A DNA stretch of 24,179 nt from Ophiocordyceps camponoti-saundersi (nom. inval.) (taxonomy: Eukaryota; Ascomycota; Sordariomycetes; Hypocreales; Ophiocordycipitaceae), in NCBI GenBank assembly GCA_003339415.1, contig PDHQ01000434.1, positions 1-24,179 on the forward strand. Reading direction: 5' to 3'. Below, in pieces: positions 1 to 10,850 of the stretch. A model generated the notes under the pieces. That model was not told the origin of the DNA, ran no database searches, and saw nothing but the letters and a program-made list of their open reading frames with translations. The stretch's first letter is position 1, and every line of letters starts with the position of its first letter. Both the position numbers and the translations under genes were made by a program.

Positions 1-45
1 CCCCCCCCCCCCCCTAAAAGATATAACTTAGTTTATTACTATTAA

Positions 46-79
<34 letters not shown>
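1..79. repeat. Poly-C (14) and poly-A (33) homopolymer tracts
   Basis: The window opens with 14 C residues, and a run of 33 A residues occupies 47-79. Neither has an adjacent motif that shows a function. The poly-A could be the tail of a retroposed copy or simple slippage. No target-site duplication is visible. The first plus-strand relic begins 25 bases after the poly-A. Confidence 0.85.
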
Positions 80-83
<4 letters not shown>

Positions 84-104
84 GAAAAAAATATATCTAC
101 GAAA

Positions 105-3100
105 ATGCCTAAGGAATCTAATATACGGGGAGAACATAGTAAAGACGGCATAGTCTTTATATCGTATAACCTAGTCTTTCTAGACAAGCTAACGCTTATA
201 ACCCCTGCCGATAACTTTTCCGAGTTTTATTCCCGCTATAAGATTAAGTATCTTAATTCGCTAGCTAAGCTCTCGTATATATACGGCTATCTATCCCCCT
301 TAAATACTAAATCTAACCTACCTCTCCCTTTTCGCGAAAATAGGCCGCCGCTTCTAAGAAATAACCGAATCTAAAGCCTTTAACTCTGCCGCTATATATA
401 GACTTCTTTAAGAAAAACATAGTATCGACTATAAGGAAAATACCCCGGATCTGCCGTTAGATAACTCCGAAACCGAAAAGGAATTTTCGCTTAGTATAAT
501 ATCTATTATTAGTTCCTATCTTAAACCTATTACTATCCCGCCGGCCGCCTAAATCCTTATACCTTAGAACTATGTTCGGATTTTATTATTTAACTAGCAA
601 ATATAATACGATACTAAATACGCTAGCAAAACGCTACCCTTCGATATATATAACCGCACGTTCTATATCGCTAACTCGTCCTCCTTCGACGCTTAGTTTA
701 TAGTCCTCTACCTAAGCAAACCTTATAACTAAGATACCTAATATTAGCACCGCTAATAATACCCTCCACCCCCTAGCCTACTTAAGCTATACCACGCTAT
801 CCTCCTATCCCGGTATATCTAGCATATCTTTACGCTTTTCCCGCCTTCCTAGTCTCTCCCTAACCTTACCGGCTTATCGATAGATACGAATATACGTTAT
901 TAGATTTCCTACCGAGACTAGTTTATATTTTAAGTCCTCTTTATACGATATTAGGAAACGTTTGCCGGCGCGTATACTTACGATACCTTCTAGAACGAGA
1001 ACTCGCCCGCCTTTTATATATATAATATTAGCTCCGATATAGAACTCGATCCCGGCTACTACCCGCCCTATCCTACTCCCTGTCCTTATTTCCCCCTTAT
1101 AGTAGATACCGCTATATAACCCCTACTAGTTACCCTCGATATATCTTAGGATATTACCTAGTTATCCGAAGAAGGGAATCTTCGCGATACGCGCGAGGAT
1201 AACTTTTCCGATATCTACTCCTATTACGGTAACTCCGACGATAACTTTCCCGACGCCGATTACCGTAATAACGATGCCGACGATGCTAACGATATAGATA
1301 TAAAGGATAGGAATAAGAGACTCTTTACCGGCCGCTTTAACTAATTTCTTCGGTATCTATAAGCTAAATATAATCTTTCCTATATCGAATAACTCTCCTA
1401 CGCCCTCGCCGTCGATATTAGCTATTCCCCCCCCCGGCTCGGAGACGATTCTGACCCCCCTCGCCGGTCTAACGACCCGTTTAACGAATCGCTATCCCCT
1501 CCCCCCGGGCATCGAGACGATCCCCCCTTGCCTTGCGAATCCGACCACGCCTCTAACGGGGCGCCACCCTCTAACCCCCTATAGAAATACTATTTACTAG
1601 CCGATTTTAAGAGTTTTAGCAGGGGGTTAGTAAGCCCCGATAACCTTACGTTCTACCCCCTCGCTTTCTACCCACGCTATAGGAACTTATCGTCGATAAG
1701 CCCCCCCTCGTTCCTCGAAAAACGCTATTATATTATACATTATAACGAGAGTGTTCGTAACTACGACCCTTCCGATAGTTTATACTACGACGCCGCGGCG
1801 GAAAAATACCTACTTTTCTTTAGCCCCTTCCACGGCTCCTTTACTACCGGCCGTTCCCCTACTACGAAACCCGGTCATCTCTTAACGATAACGGGCTTTC
1901 TTATAGCAGCTTTTACACTCTTATTAGTTAAGGCGGAACCTTATATAACGAAGTAGCGTAGCCTCGTAGAAGCTATTACCCCCCCTCTTACCGATAGCGC
2001 CTAGGACCCCGACTCGATCTACCCGTTCCTTTACGAGCGCTAACGTATTTACTCGGCTATCCGCAACTCCTCGTTTACCTTCCGTATAGAGCAGGTTATA
2101 ACTATACGAGTTTCGGAAGTCCTTAAGTAACGCCGCGACTTCTTCGTTCTCTTTAACCCGCTCCTATAGCTTATCGTCTTCTTTCTCCGTAACCCGCGCG
2201 AATATCTCTGCCTCCTATATAAGTTCGAACCCTCTAGTTTCCCCGGCATCCTCGGTTACTTCGCTACAGTTTTCTATCACGCTACTAACGCCGTCGCGTA
2301 ACGCTTAGCCTCGCCTCCCGGCCCCGCTCCTAGTAACGACTCCAGTCTCGCCGACCGCGAAGCTATAGCCCTCTTCGATCGTCTAAGTAAGTATTACTTT
2401 ACCGGCAAACCTAACCTCCTCCCGCCCTCTTTTTTTAAGCGTCTTAACACTATAGCTAGCATATAAAAATACGCTTAGCTATTAATCTCGCGTAATATAC
2501 TCGACCTTAGTAGTCCCCTATTTAATATAGGAACCCGCTCCTAGCCCCTTACTATACTTTAACGGCCGGTTCTCTTATATATCCCCTCGATCGGCTATTA
2601 TTATAACCCTATCCTTACTATCGAGAGGCATACCTATTCTTAAGCTATATTTTTTAACAGCCCCGGTATTACCTAGGTAGAACACGCAAGACATTTCCTA
2701 AGCTATATCCTTTAGTATTCTTAGATCCCGTAAATAAAAGCCTTCATCTCTTACCGGTTCCGGTAATAAGTTAATACTTCGGCGCCTATAGTTTTCGATA
2801 ACGCGACCGATAGAAGTTCCGCTATCCCTCTATAGGATACTATATCTACTCTCGAGATATAGGAATAGTCCTCTAATCCCTTTTCCGCCGCGTTAGTTTA
2901 CCGTTATATAACCCCCTCCCCTATCCTCTACGCTATACTCCTAATATAATAAAAAGGTCGCTTAAGAAACTCTGCTAACACGCCTATACTACTCCTTCCC
3001 TACTCCCGTACGAATAGTCTACTAGCTATGCCGAGGACGTTATATAAGTATATTATAGTCTTACCGACACCGCCGGCCCGATACTCTCGTCTAAGCACGC

Positions 3101-4103
3101 TACTTAGTATCTTATATTACGTATACTTATCCGCTATACGAACGAGGTAAACATTAGTTACGAGGATTAGGTCCGCCTGCTCGCCGCCGCTATAACGGAA
3201 AAGTTAATAGATTAGATACCGGGCTCCCTCGACGGTCGCCTCTCTATTAGCTATATCCGCCGCTTCTAACTAGATTATATCGCCCTTACCTATATCGCCC
3301 CTACGCCGCTCGGTTCCCTAAGGCGGTTAGCCCTCGGGGCCTAGCAGGCTATCTTTATCCCTACGAATATATAAAGCTTACCTATCCGTTCTTTTTAATT
3401 CGGCCTTACCCCCCCTTTCTCTGCTATCCCTCCTCTTCTCGAATAAGGCTTCGCAGACCTTCTCCTCCCTTACTCGATACGGTTAACCGATATCCGCGAA
3501 TACTACCGATATATATTATCTATAATTTAAAACGCCAGCTTCTACTAGGAACTAAATACCGTTATTATACTTACTCTTACTATTGCCGCCGCTCCGGGTA
3601 TACCGTATTTTAATACTAACTAAGGCTATTTCGCGGTCTCGGAAGAGAAGATAGATCCGCGATATTTATCGGTTTACTTCGTATTACGAATACTCTAGTT
3701 TTTATTTCCTAATTAGTTCCCCCTAAAAAAACATATAGATAATATAATATCGGTCGGTAAAATAATAAAAAAGATTAGTAATACTAACTACCTTACCCTA
3801 TTAGTATTTTATACTATTATATTTTTTTCTACCCTATTAATATTCCGGTTTTTAGAATATAAACGTATTAACTTCCGTACGCTTATCGAGCTTCGCCTAC
3901 TTAAGTCTACCTCTCCGCGTAAGCACCCGCGCCGTACCGAATATACTCTTCCCCCTAGAGATCGTCTATATACTAAGTATAAAGCTTTGCTTACCGTATA
4001 GCGCTATAGCCCTAAGCGATATCTGCAAACCGTTTTCGATAGTCTAGGCGCTAAAGTAAGTATAAGGGAAAACGGGATAGTTAAAAGAGAATATTAGCGC
4101 TAG
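105..4103 (+). pseudogene. Very long RIP-degraded reading frame, unknown family, possible membrane protein
   Basis: I do not recognise the family. An ATG at 105 opens an uninterrupted 89-codon stretch to 374. The message then appears to continue in the next frame (first bases at positions 1 mod 3) to about 2900, and from about 2900-3000 in the 0 mod 3 frame to a TAG at 4095-4097. The stops inside are TAA or TAG, as expected from mutated Gln and Trp codons, and 1330-2460 has few of them. The sense reading is protein-like: an acidic Asp/Asn-rich stretch near 1200-1310, a Pro-rich linker near 1420-1580, a hydrophobic segment near 1870-1960, and a second one at about 3790-3850 (Leu/Ile/Phe-rich, followed by basic residues). 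Undamaged, the protein would be roughly 1,300 residues. The two frame changes could be indels or lost introns. It could also be two adjacent genes. Coding nature fairly likely; identity unknown. Confidence 0.5.
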
Positions 4104-4289
4104 GAGGTAATATATAGTTTTAGTATATCGTAGAAGAAGTAGGAATTATATATTTTATATACGAAGTATAAAAGACTTATAATTTTATAGCTTAACTACG
4201 GTTAGTTATAAACGTAAAATACTATATAGAAATTTAATACTATATAGGCCTCTAAGAATCCGAAGATAACCGATAAAAAAACATTATAT

Positions 4290-5950
4290 CTAACCTAATA
4301 ACCCTATATCGTACTATTACGAGCTAAGCTATAACGTATTATAAAATGCAAAGTTAGCCTTAACTTATAATATACTGCTCGCGTCTATATATATATATCC
4401 TATAATATAAATTTTAATACCCTTTGCTCCCGTTAACCTTACTATATATAGTCTAGTTTATAACCTTTATATAGATTATTAATTATATAATGTAGAACTC
4501 GAAACGTAGGATACTAACGTCTCTTATAGTATTTTCCGCATAAGCTTTTACCGTCTACGAAGAAGGCCGTGTAGACTAGTAGCTGCTACCGATTTACTAA
4601 AGAATAGTAGCGCTAGGAAGAGATAAAAATATCTTTTTAAAGGTTATACGTATATTATTAAATAGTCGAAAATGACTTTTAGAGTTCCGAAGGCCTCTAC
4701 GGACCAGAGTTGCAACGGCGGCTATATAAAGATAGCGGCTACTATCCGAGTAAATAGTGCAACCTAGTTTTCCTCTATAAACGAAATAGGTAAATAAAGC
4801 ATTTAGCCCTTAAGCTTATCCCTATATTTATTTATAAGTCGCTAATCGTAATTCAAGTCTAAGATATAACTTATAGCTAAAACTTTACTAAACGGAATTA
4901 TAGCTTTGCCTAAACCCTATACCTTTATATAATAAACTACTTACTAGCCTTACTAATCCTCCACGTAAACTGATACTCGAAATAGTTCCCTCCTACTAAG
5001 ATATATAAAAGAAGGCCGGAGACTAAATAGACTATTCGATAAAGCCTTCGGGATACCGAAATCCCACTTAGTCTTTTACCTACTATCCTAAGCTATATAA
5101 TAATACGTATATAATAAATCGATCGTTTTTTATAATCGGATTTTTCTCCTTAAGTCGTTTCTAAGACTCGGGTTTTTACCCTATATTATACCCGCTATCC
5201 CGATACTGCCTTCTTTACTATATCCGTCCCTCGAGAAGTAAACCCTAAAAAATAGCTAGACTATTTAATATACGCCTAAAAAATTCGAAAACTTCCTCTT
5301 AGCTATTTAGCTATCCTAGCGCTAATGCACCTCGGTATATATCTTACTATCCCGAATTCTATAGCTACTATACTTAGAAGAAGTTAACTACTATTCCTTA
5401 TACTCGTTCGTTTTCCCTAATAACAGCGTATAACGTAGCTATATACCTCCCGCGACCCTTCGCCGTATATATCTAAACCCGTCTATATATATTTTATATT
5501 CTATCTATTACGATTATAAGTCCGACGTCTCTCTCGGCTTAGAAGCCTAGAATATCTCGTCGCTCCTTATACCTACTACCTAAATCTTTAGAATACCTAC
5601 CCTACCCGAATGCCGCGTGATTAATAATAATAGCAAAAATATATATCTTCCTTACGCTCTTATTAATAAGCTCGGAAGATAATTAGATAGCTCGAAAATA
5701 ATAGAAAAGTCGAATCTCTAAGGAATAAATTAAGTAATAAAAGGCTTCCTTCCCTTCCGGATCGTAGGGTTTGCGCAGTATACGATGCTACTTTAAACTT
5801 CCCTACCTTTACTTACGCTGCCGTTAGATCTCTTCTAGTAGTTTAATAGTTGCTAGATAAGCCGGCGCATACTACCCTAGACCTAATTACCGGGGCCTTT
5901 ATACCTATCCTATTATCCTAATATTCCCTCTTATAGACTCGAAAAATATC
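4290..5950 (-). pseudogene. RIP-degraded minus-strand reading frame, unknown function
   Basis: Family not recognised. Reading the minus strand from about 5950 down to 4290 gives one frame of about 550 codons interrupted only by TAA/TAG. The best-preserved part is about 5750-5380, with only a few stops in some 120 codons. It contains a charged stretch beginning DLGSRYKERRDILGF, then a hydrophobic and basic region with GRGRYIATLYAVIRENERV. The plus-strand readings of the same bases have a less protein-like composition. The neighbour at 105-4103 points the other way, so the two would have been convergent. No start codon can be chosen because ATG is eroded by the TpG loss. It may be a duplicated host gene or part of a transposon. 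Confidence 0.45.
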
Positions 5951-6231
5951 TATAGATACTATGCCTACCGGTACCTAGGATAGAGTTATCCTGCCGGGCG
6001 GTAGCAACTCGCAAGTCATTATTCGCAGCTCGCAGGCTTATACGGTAGGAAGGTTGCCCTCCTCTCTCTTCCGTACGAGAGAAAATTTCTTCTCTTTTTA
6101 TCCTCCGCAGAAGTAGTAGTAACCTCGAAATACTACTATTACTATTATTATTAGTATTAGTACTATCGGCGGCAGTAGTTTCGTTATATAAAGAATAAAG
6201 ATAAGTAGAAGCAGAACGATAATAACGATAA

Positions 6232-6240
6232 GGGGGGGGG
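6232..6240 (+). repeat. G9 homopolymer followed by A8
   Basis: Nine G residues are followed directly by eight A residues, within a purine-rich stretch at about 6190-6250. It lies just upstream of the DUF3716-like relic. No function can be assigned. Confidence 0.8.
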
Positions 6241-6279
6241 AAAAAAAATATTTATCGCCACTATACTCGGTCGCTTGCC

Positions 6280-6835
6280 CCTCTCTAACGGGCTCGTTAC
6301 TATTACTCTCGGCTCGGACGACGAAGTTAGGGCTAAATTTCTTTAGGCTGCCGTCTCTATATATATCTCCTTCGTACGATATACTTTAGTAAATATCTAC
6401 TAATTGTACGGTAGGACGAGGAACGTCTCTACCTCTCTAGGACATTATACGATATCACTCTTCGCCTACGCCCGGGCGAGACCCCCGTTAAGCTCGTCGC
6501 TAAGGTAATCCGTTATCCGTCTTACTACCGGGCGATTATTATCTAAGCTGCCGGTTAGTTCCCTGCCTAGGGGCCCTACGGTCGTCGGTGCCTCTAGCGA
6601 GGGAGTATTCCCTTCTCTAGCTGCCGGCGCGTGCGCGGCTACTAAAGGGGCGCGTGCGCGTTGTATATTTAGGACTCCCGCGGGAGCGCGTGCGATTATT
6701 ATCGCACCTAGGACGATAACGATAATAATATAGACGAAGACGAGGATGATAACGAAGACGTAGATAACGACGAAGACGACGAAGACGAAGAAGATAACGA
6801 TAAAGAGGAGGACAACGACGGTAAGCACGAGGAGG

Positions 6836-6876
<41 letters not shown>

Positions 6877-6963
6877 GACGAGCCTCTCGCCCCTCCTCGG
6901 GTACGCCGCCGTTATCGCACGCCGGCGCCTACGTCGCTAACTGCGTTATCGGACAACTAGTAA
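6280..6963 (+). pseudogene. DUF3716-like cysteine-rich protein relic with acidic tail
   Basis: This resembles the fungal family with a DUF3716 cysteine-rich domain, a short domain of unknown function with paired Cys motifs. From about 6420 the 1 mod 3 frame reads AAGQFPAQGPYGRRC (reading Gln at two TAG stops), then PFSSCRRVRG, GACALYIQDSRGSACDYYR, a spacing I recall from that family. Several expected Cys positions read as Tyr (TGC/TGT changed to TAC/TAT), the change RIP makes on the opposite strand. An Asp/Glu-rich stretch follows at about 6733-6836, then an Asn run and a short Pro/Arg tail ending at TAG 6958-6960, with a TAA directly after. The N-terminal part (about 6300-6400) lies in another frame, so there is a frameshift near 6400. 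The minus strand is also open over 6466-6828 but encodes an implausible Val/Phe/Ile run, the antisense of the acidic tract. Family assignment is from memory of the motif spacing. Confidence 0.55.
6837..6875 (+). repeat. AAT trinucleotide microsatellite
   Basis: About thirteen AAT units. In the frame of the surrounding Cys-rich relic they encode Asn, extending its acidic low-complexity tail. Confidence 0.9.
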
Positions 6964-6984
6964 GGGCGGGAGGCGGCGCTAATA

Positions 6985-7885
6985 TTTAATCCGTAGAAAT
7001 TACTTTTATAAGCGCCCGCGGCGGGATCACTTCGGCAACTGCTTCTATCCTAACCGTTATCTTATTTATCTTAACTAGTCGTCCGAGAGCGTCGTTACGA
7101 CCCTTCTTCGTTATAGCCTCGGCCGGATTGTTTTTTTCCTATTAATCTAAAATATCGCGGCAATTTTCTTCCTTTCGTATAATTCACGTAAGCCTATTAT
7201 ATCGATTATAAGCCTCTTCTGTCTCGTACTACTTAGGTTAATAAGGCAGCTAGAGCGATTATTGCTCCGTATAAGGCTCTAGACGGACTCCGGCAGCTAT
7301 AGGCTTCTTACGATCTTCTCGACTGCGGCGTTAAGGGCGATACCACTATCGACCACTCGTACGATATTATATAGTTCGCCCGCAAGCACGCTTCCTATCA
7401 CTATCTTATACTTCCCCAAGGACCAGAGCCTAATATTACCGTAGATAGAGACTTCGGTCTCCGTACGAGCTATCTCCTTACCTAGAACGACGACGAATCC
7501 TATCTACTAGTATAGGTCCTTATTATCCGCAAACCAGCCCTCGCTAAATATCTAAAGCTTCGTACGAAGGGGGTCGAGAGGGATAGAGCCTAGTACTCGA
7601 TCGGACTTCCCTATATACCGTCGTACGCGGTTATTTAAGGCGTCGAGTCCTCCTTTTTCGGGGTCTGGACTCGGGCAGCGGCCGAGAGGTCGTCCCTACT
7701 TCGGGCTAGCAAATAGATAAGATCTACGCGTCTCGCTCGCGTTACGGAAGGTATACCTGCGGCGCGTCCTGCTCGGCCGGGCTAATAATCTGCAATACCT
7801 ATGCCCGTCCCTTCTATTTCAAGGTGATACTGTTACCCTCGAGGCAAACTCGTCCGTAGTTAAATTCTATAGGCGCCTCTAATCC
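6985..7885 (-). pseudogene. Copia pol relic: end of reverse transcriptase plus RNase H
   Basis: Read on the minus strand, about 7860-7600 matches the end of a fungal Copia RT (a segment reading ILSICQPE, then ARSRDDLSAAARVQTPKKED in a shifted frame, then LNNR). About 7565-7500 reads IFSEGWFADNKDLY and, after two stops, IGFVVVLG, which is the entry to the Copia RNase H (usual form FTDxSFANNKDLSSQIG). About 7400 has GSVLAGELYNIV (usual SVLASELYxMV). About 7225-7170 has KRLITDIISLRELYERKKI. A one-base shift in an A run at 7130-7138 leads to NNPAEAITKKGRNDALGRLV, the NPADAMTK-type C-terminal motif. These motifs in this order identify the family with good confidence. Usual active-site positions are partly changed, and the frame is interrupted by stops, so no enzyme is made. 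The plus strand is also fairly open across here but has no such motifs. Confidence 0.8.
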
Positions 7886-7989
7886 TTGCTAACGATCGAG
7901 AAATTCGCGGGCGACAATGTCGTAAAGCTGTCTATAGTACTCCCTACGATAGGTATCGGCGACGAAGACTTGACTGCCCCGTCGTATGG

Positions 7990-9165
7990 CCTGCCGTGCG
8001 AAAATATCCACCTTATAAATCGATATAAAAGAGCACTCGAGAGGACGAATTTCGCGGCTTCTTCGGTAGCGCCCTCCTCTTCGTACAACGATTTGTTAAT
8101 ACCGTTGTCGTATCCTTTATATTCGAGGAGGCACGTGTTAAATTCGTCTTCTTTACGATTTATCGACTAGCAATCTTCTTCTTATAGATAAAGCAGCGCT
8201 TCTTCGTACGAGGAAACGTGCGACGTTCGTCGAAGCGAACTTGCTTAAGTTTCCCTATACTAAAATTCTATAAGGGTAATTCGTACGGTAACTAGGGAAT
8301 CCGCCCGACCGATTCCCTCTATTTGTAGTAATATCGTAATATGCATACCCGTACGAAGAATAGAAAAAAAGAATAAAAAAAATAAAAAAAAAAAATAAAC
8401 TTCGTAAGAGGATATCTAGTTAACGAGTAATAAGTGTTATCTGCTACGCTACGGCACGCTCTTATTATCGCGGCGTAAACTTTCGCCGCTATTTTGCCGA
8501 GGGCATCCTATACGAGTTATATCTTCCCGATAAGTTCTTCGAGGACTTCGGGCATTAATTTCTTAGGGAATTTTCCTTATTCTATAGTAGACCTCGTGCC
8601 GGTCTATCTTGTCCGGTATTCCGCACGATTCTTTCCCGTATTAAGATACGAATCGGCTATCGACTAGATCTCGTCCTAAGTCTTGTCGGGTCCTATATAA
8701 TAGAGGTAGTACGATTGCGCGGGCCCTTTAAGGATATCCGGAAAGACGGCGTGGTACTAATCTTCCGCTTATGCTAATCCTTCGGCGGTACGATATAAAT
8801 AGCTTAGCTTTAACGTGCAGATATCGTACGGTCGCCTCGAACAGTTCTAGTCCTTCTGCTATCCCTTACTAAAAGCTATAACCTTCTCGTGCGTGATTAG
8901 CCTATCCTAGACTAGTCGTACGCGGCGTAATACGAAAGCCGGGCTTATAGGGATCGTTATAGGGGCCATTAATAGTTCCGGTGTCGGCGTCGCTTCGTAC
9001 GAAGTTATACGGGCATAGGTCTCCGCGCTTTAATATAACGATTTCTCCCGGTACTTAGATATATCGAGGAACCCGTTAATTAGATATCGCGAGTATTTTA
9101 ACGCTAACTTTATTATTCGTATTATTCTTTTATTTAATCTTAGTATTATTATTCCTATCTATCGG
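7990..9165 (-). pseudogene. Copia gag relic with broken zinc knuckle
   Basis: The minus frame from about 9165 to 8400 is continuous apart from TAA/TAG. It reads KLALKYSRYLINGFLDISKY near 9100, then FPDILKGPAQSYYLYYIGPD and further charged sequence, the usual texture of a Copia capsid region. A low-complexity stretch at 8340-8400 (A/T-rich) follows. Near 8205-8165 a zinc-knuckle-like remnant is split by a frameshift in an AAG-rich run: CFIYKKK in one frame (Tyr where a Cys would be expected) and DC, stop, SINRKEDEFN in the next. The C-terminal extension with LLEYKGYDN and an acidic YEEEGATEEAAKF segment at 8120-8040 fits the region after the knuckle. The start codon cannot be identified. Confidence 0.65.
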
Positions 9166-9179
9166 AATCACTTCGAATA

Positions 9180-9530
9180 GGTACGTATCCTTTCGTATAT
9201 AATGCCTAAGGCAGCCCTTAGGTATAAATAGAGATAAAAAAAAAATCACTTCTCTTACTCTCGTTATCGACGCGTCTATAACCGATAACTCCGTCGGGGT
9301 CGAAGGAGTGGTGCATTCGCCGCCGCGCGTCTATTAGTCATGCTAGCCTTTCTTATTCTTATTATTAACGCGGTTATCGTCGATATTTACCGCCACGGTC
9401 CTTAACGATCGTCACCGCGTTAGTAGTAAGAATAATAAAGGCTAGCATATCTAATAGACCCGCGGCGGCGAATATATCACTCCTTCGCTCCCGATAGTGT
9501 CGTCTATTATAACCGCGTTAATTATAACAA
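9180..9530 (-). repeat. Palindromic LTR-like sequence (copy 1), candidate 5' LTR
   Basis: Two arms, about 9257-9388 and 9397-9530, are imperfect inverted repeats of each other over roughly 120-130 bases, so the whole could fold into a long hairpin centred near 9392. Shared arm blocks include TCGCCGCCGCG, GTCTATTAG and GCTAGCCTTT. On the minus strand the outer end begins TGTTATAATTAACGCGG, compatible with an LTR start, and a TATA-like CTATTTATACC lies near 9225, just upstream of gag. A related copy lies at 17030-17345. LTR identity is inferred from position; the palindrome is seen directly. Confidence 0.6.
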
Positions 9531-9689
9531 TAGCCCTCCTTCGGCAGTAGTCGAGCGTCTCGAGATCTCGGTCTCTCTTAAGCTAGATAGTCGGTTTAAA
9601 TCCGGCATAGGGCACTAGTATTTTTACCGTAAAGCCTAGACTAGGTTATACCCCTAAAACATGCTTATTCTAACTAAGCTAGGGCGACT

Positions 9690-10850
9690 AACAGTCTTAA
9701 ATAGTCTCTAGCCGGTACCGTCGATTTTATTAGAACTACTACTCGCTAGAACTAATCCTATGCTCGTAAGTTTACTATAACCGTCTATATTATTAATCTA
9801 AAAACTAATTCGCGAATTATAGCGGTGCTAAGTAAGCGTTTAAGAATAACGGAGCCGGAGCCTCTTTATAGGGAATTATACCCTAGGCATTTATCTAGTA
9901 GATATAGCACTACCTAGCACCGATTTACGAACTATCTTCGTCGCAAATATCTCTTACCTATATAATTAGGCTAACTACCTCTTCGGCGAACGAGAAACCT
10001 ACTCTTCTTATCTCGTATCGCCCGAGCTACGGAACACTAGCCGATATAAACTATAGCCTCTCGCTACTAACCGGCTAACCGTCGTAACGTAGTATATTTC
10101 CACTTTTCTATAAACGCTATCTTACGACTAGCCTATAGTTGTTCCTAAGAGCGTAAGCACAGATAACTTATAATAAAGTCCTTTCTAAGAGCGATATCTA
10201 GAGCTTATGCTGCGCTCGGCGCTCGATACGTCTTTTATAATTCACCGCTATTTTAGTCACTACCTATTTGCCTTTAAATATCTTGTCGGTTCTAGTTTTC
10301 TTTATAGGGGGGGGGGCTAGCGGTAAAGGCCCTGCTAGAGGAACTTATTCTAATAGTCGTTATAGTACCCCTAGGCCTTATTACGAAGACTCTAAATATC
10401 CGCTAGCGTAAGGTTTACTCCTAGGAAAGCCTTTAAGATACTATTTATAGAGAATACGTTATAAAGAAAAATAAATTAATAACGGCGACTAAGTATATCT
10501 AGCATATCTAGAGACTTCTCGCCCTAGGCCTCTAGGAGATTATAGATAACGGGAGTTATAGTAGGCTATTCTTCCTATTTAAAGGCACCACGACTGCCAG
10601 GTCTAGGCATAGTAAGGTAGTACGTCGAGAATACACCGCTATTACCTCCCTAGGACTCGGGCTGCGGCGAGAATGCACCACGGCTACCCTAGCTCTAGAG
10701 CTGCGGATTAATAGGCACCTGCTAGAAACTGCCCGATTGCCGGTCTGGCGTCTGCGGGACACCACGGCCGCCGCGGCCAGAACTGCCGCCTCGACCTCGT
10801 ACGCTACTTTAGCCACGGCCCGCTATAGAACCACCGCGGCTAGATATTGC
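9690..10850 (-). pseudogene. RIP-degraded relic with RGG-rich N terminus
   Basis: The minus strand from about 10850 reads a Gly/Arg-rich segment (VRGRGGSSGRGGRGVP), then two related units (GSRGAFSPQPES and GSRGAFK), then PVIYNLLEA and DILSRRYQ (the last Q read from TAA). The frame continues through SINSILKAFLGVNLTLADI (about 10440-10385) and, after a frame change at the C10 run complementary to 10307-10316, on to about 9700 with charged sequence such as KIAVNYKRRIERRAQHKL. RGG boxes generally bind RNA; no catalytic domain is recognisable. The GC-rich 10560-10830 part keeps more CpA and TpG than its surroundings, so it is less mutated. A plus-strand frame over 9720-10440 is also fairly open, and I cannot fully exclude it as the true sense. 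Confidence 0.45.
10307..10316 (+). repeat. G10 homopolymer
   Basis: Ten consecutive G residues. It coincides with the frame change in the minus-strand RGG relic and is a likely slippage site. Confidence 0.85.

Larger units (their letters stand above)
6985..9530 (-). mobile_element. Ty1/Copia LTR retrotransposon relic, internally deleted
   Basis: Minus-strand order is possible 5' LTR (9180-9530), gag (about 9165-7990), then only the C-terminal end of pol (about 7885-6985). A complete Copia pol would need some 3 kb between the gag zinc knuckle and the end of RT. Here fewer than 400 bases separate them, so protease, integrase and most of RT are gone. No matching 3' LTR was recognised below 6985. 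All parts carry RIP-type stops and at least three frameshifts. The element is dead and non-autonomous. Whether the deletion preceded RIP cannot be told from one copy. Confidence 0.75.

Noticed and set aside
1..14. Telomere or contig cap
   Set aside because: Poly-C without TTAGGG/CCCTAA units; it may simply be a slippage tract or assembly edge.
6466..6828. 120-codon minus-strand ORF with a hydrophobic N terminus
   Set aside because: The Val/Phe/Ile run is the antisense of an Asp/Glu-rich coding tract; the plus strand carries the Cys-rich domain.
7886..8170. 94-codon plus-strand ORF
   Set aside because: Antisense of the Copia gag C-terminal region, which continues in the same element on the minus strand.
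9720..10440. Plus-strand frame resembling a Copia gag C terminus
   Set aside because: The minus strand joins without break to the RGG-rich segment and reads at least as well; kept as an uncertainty in that entry.
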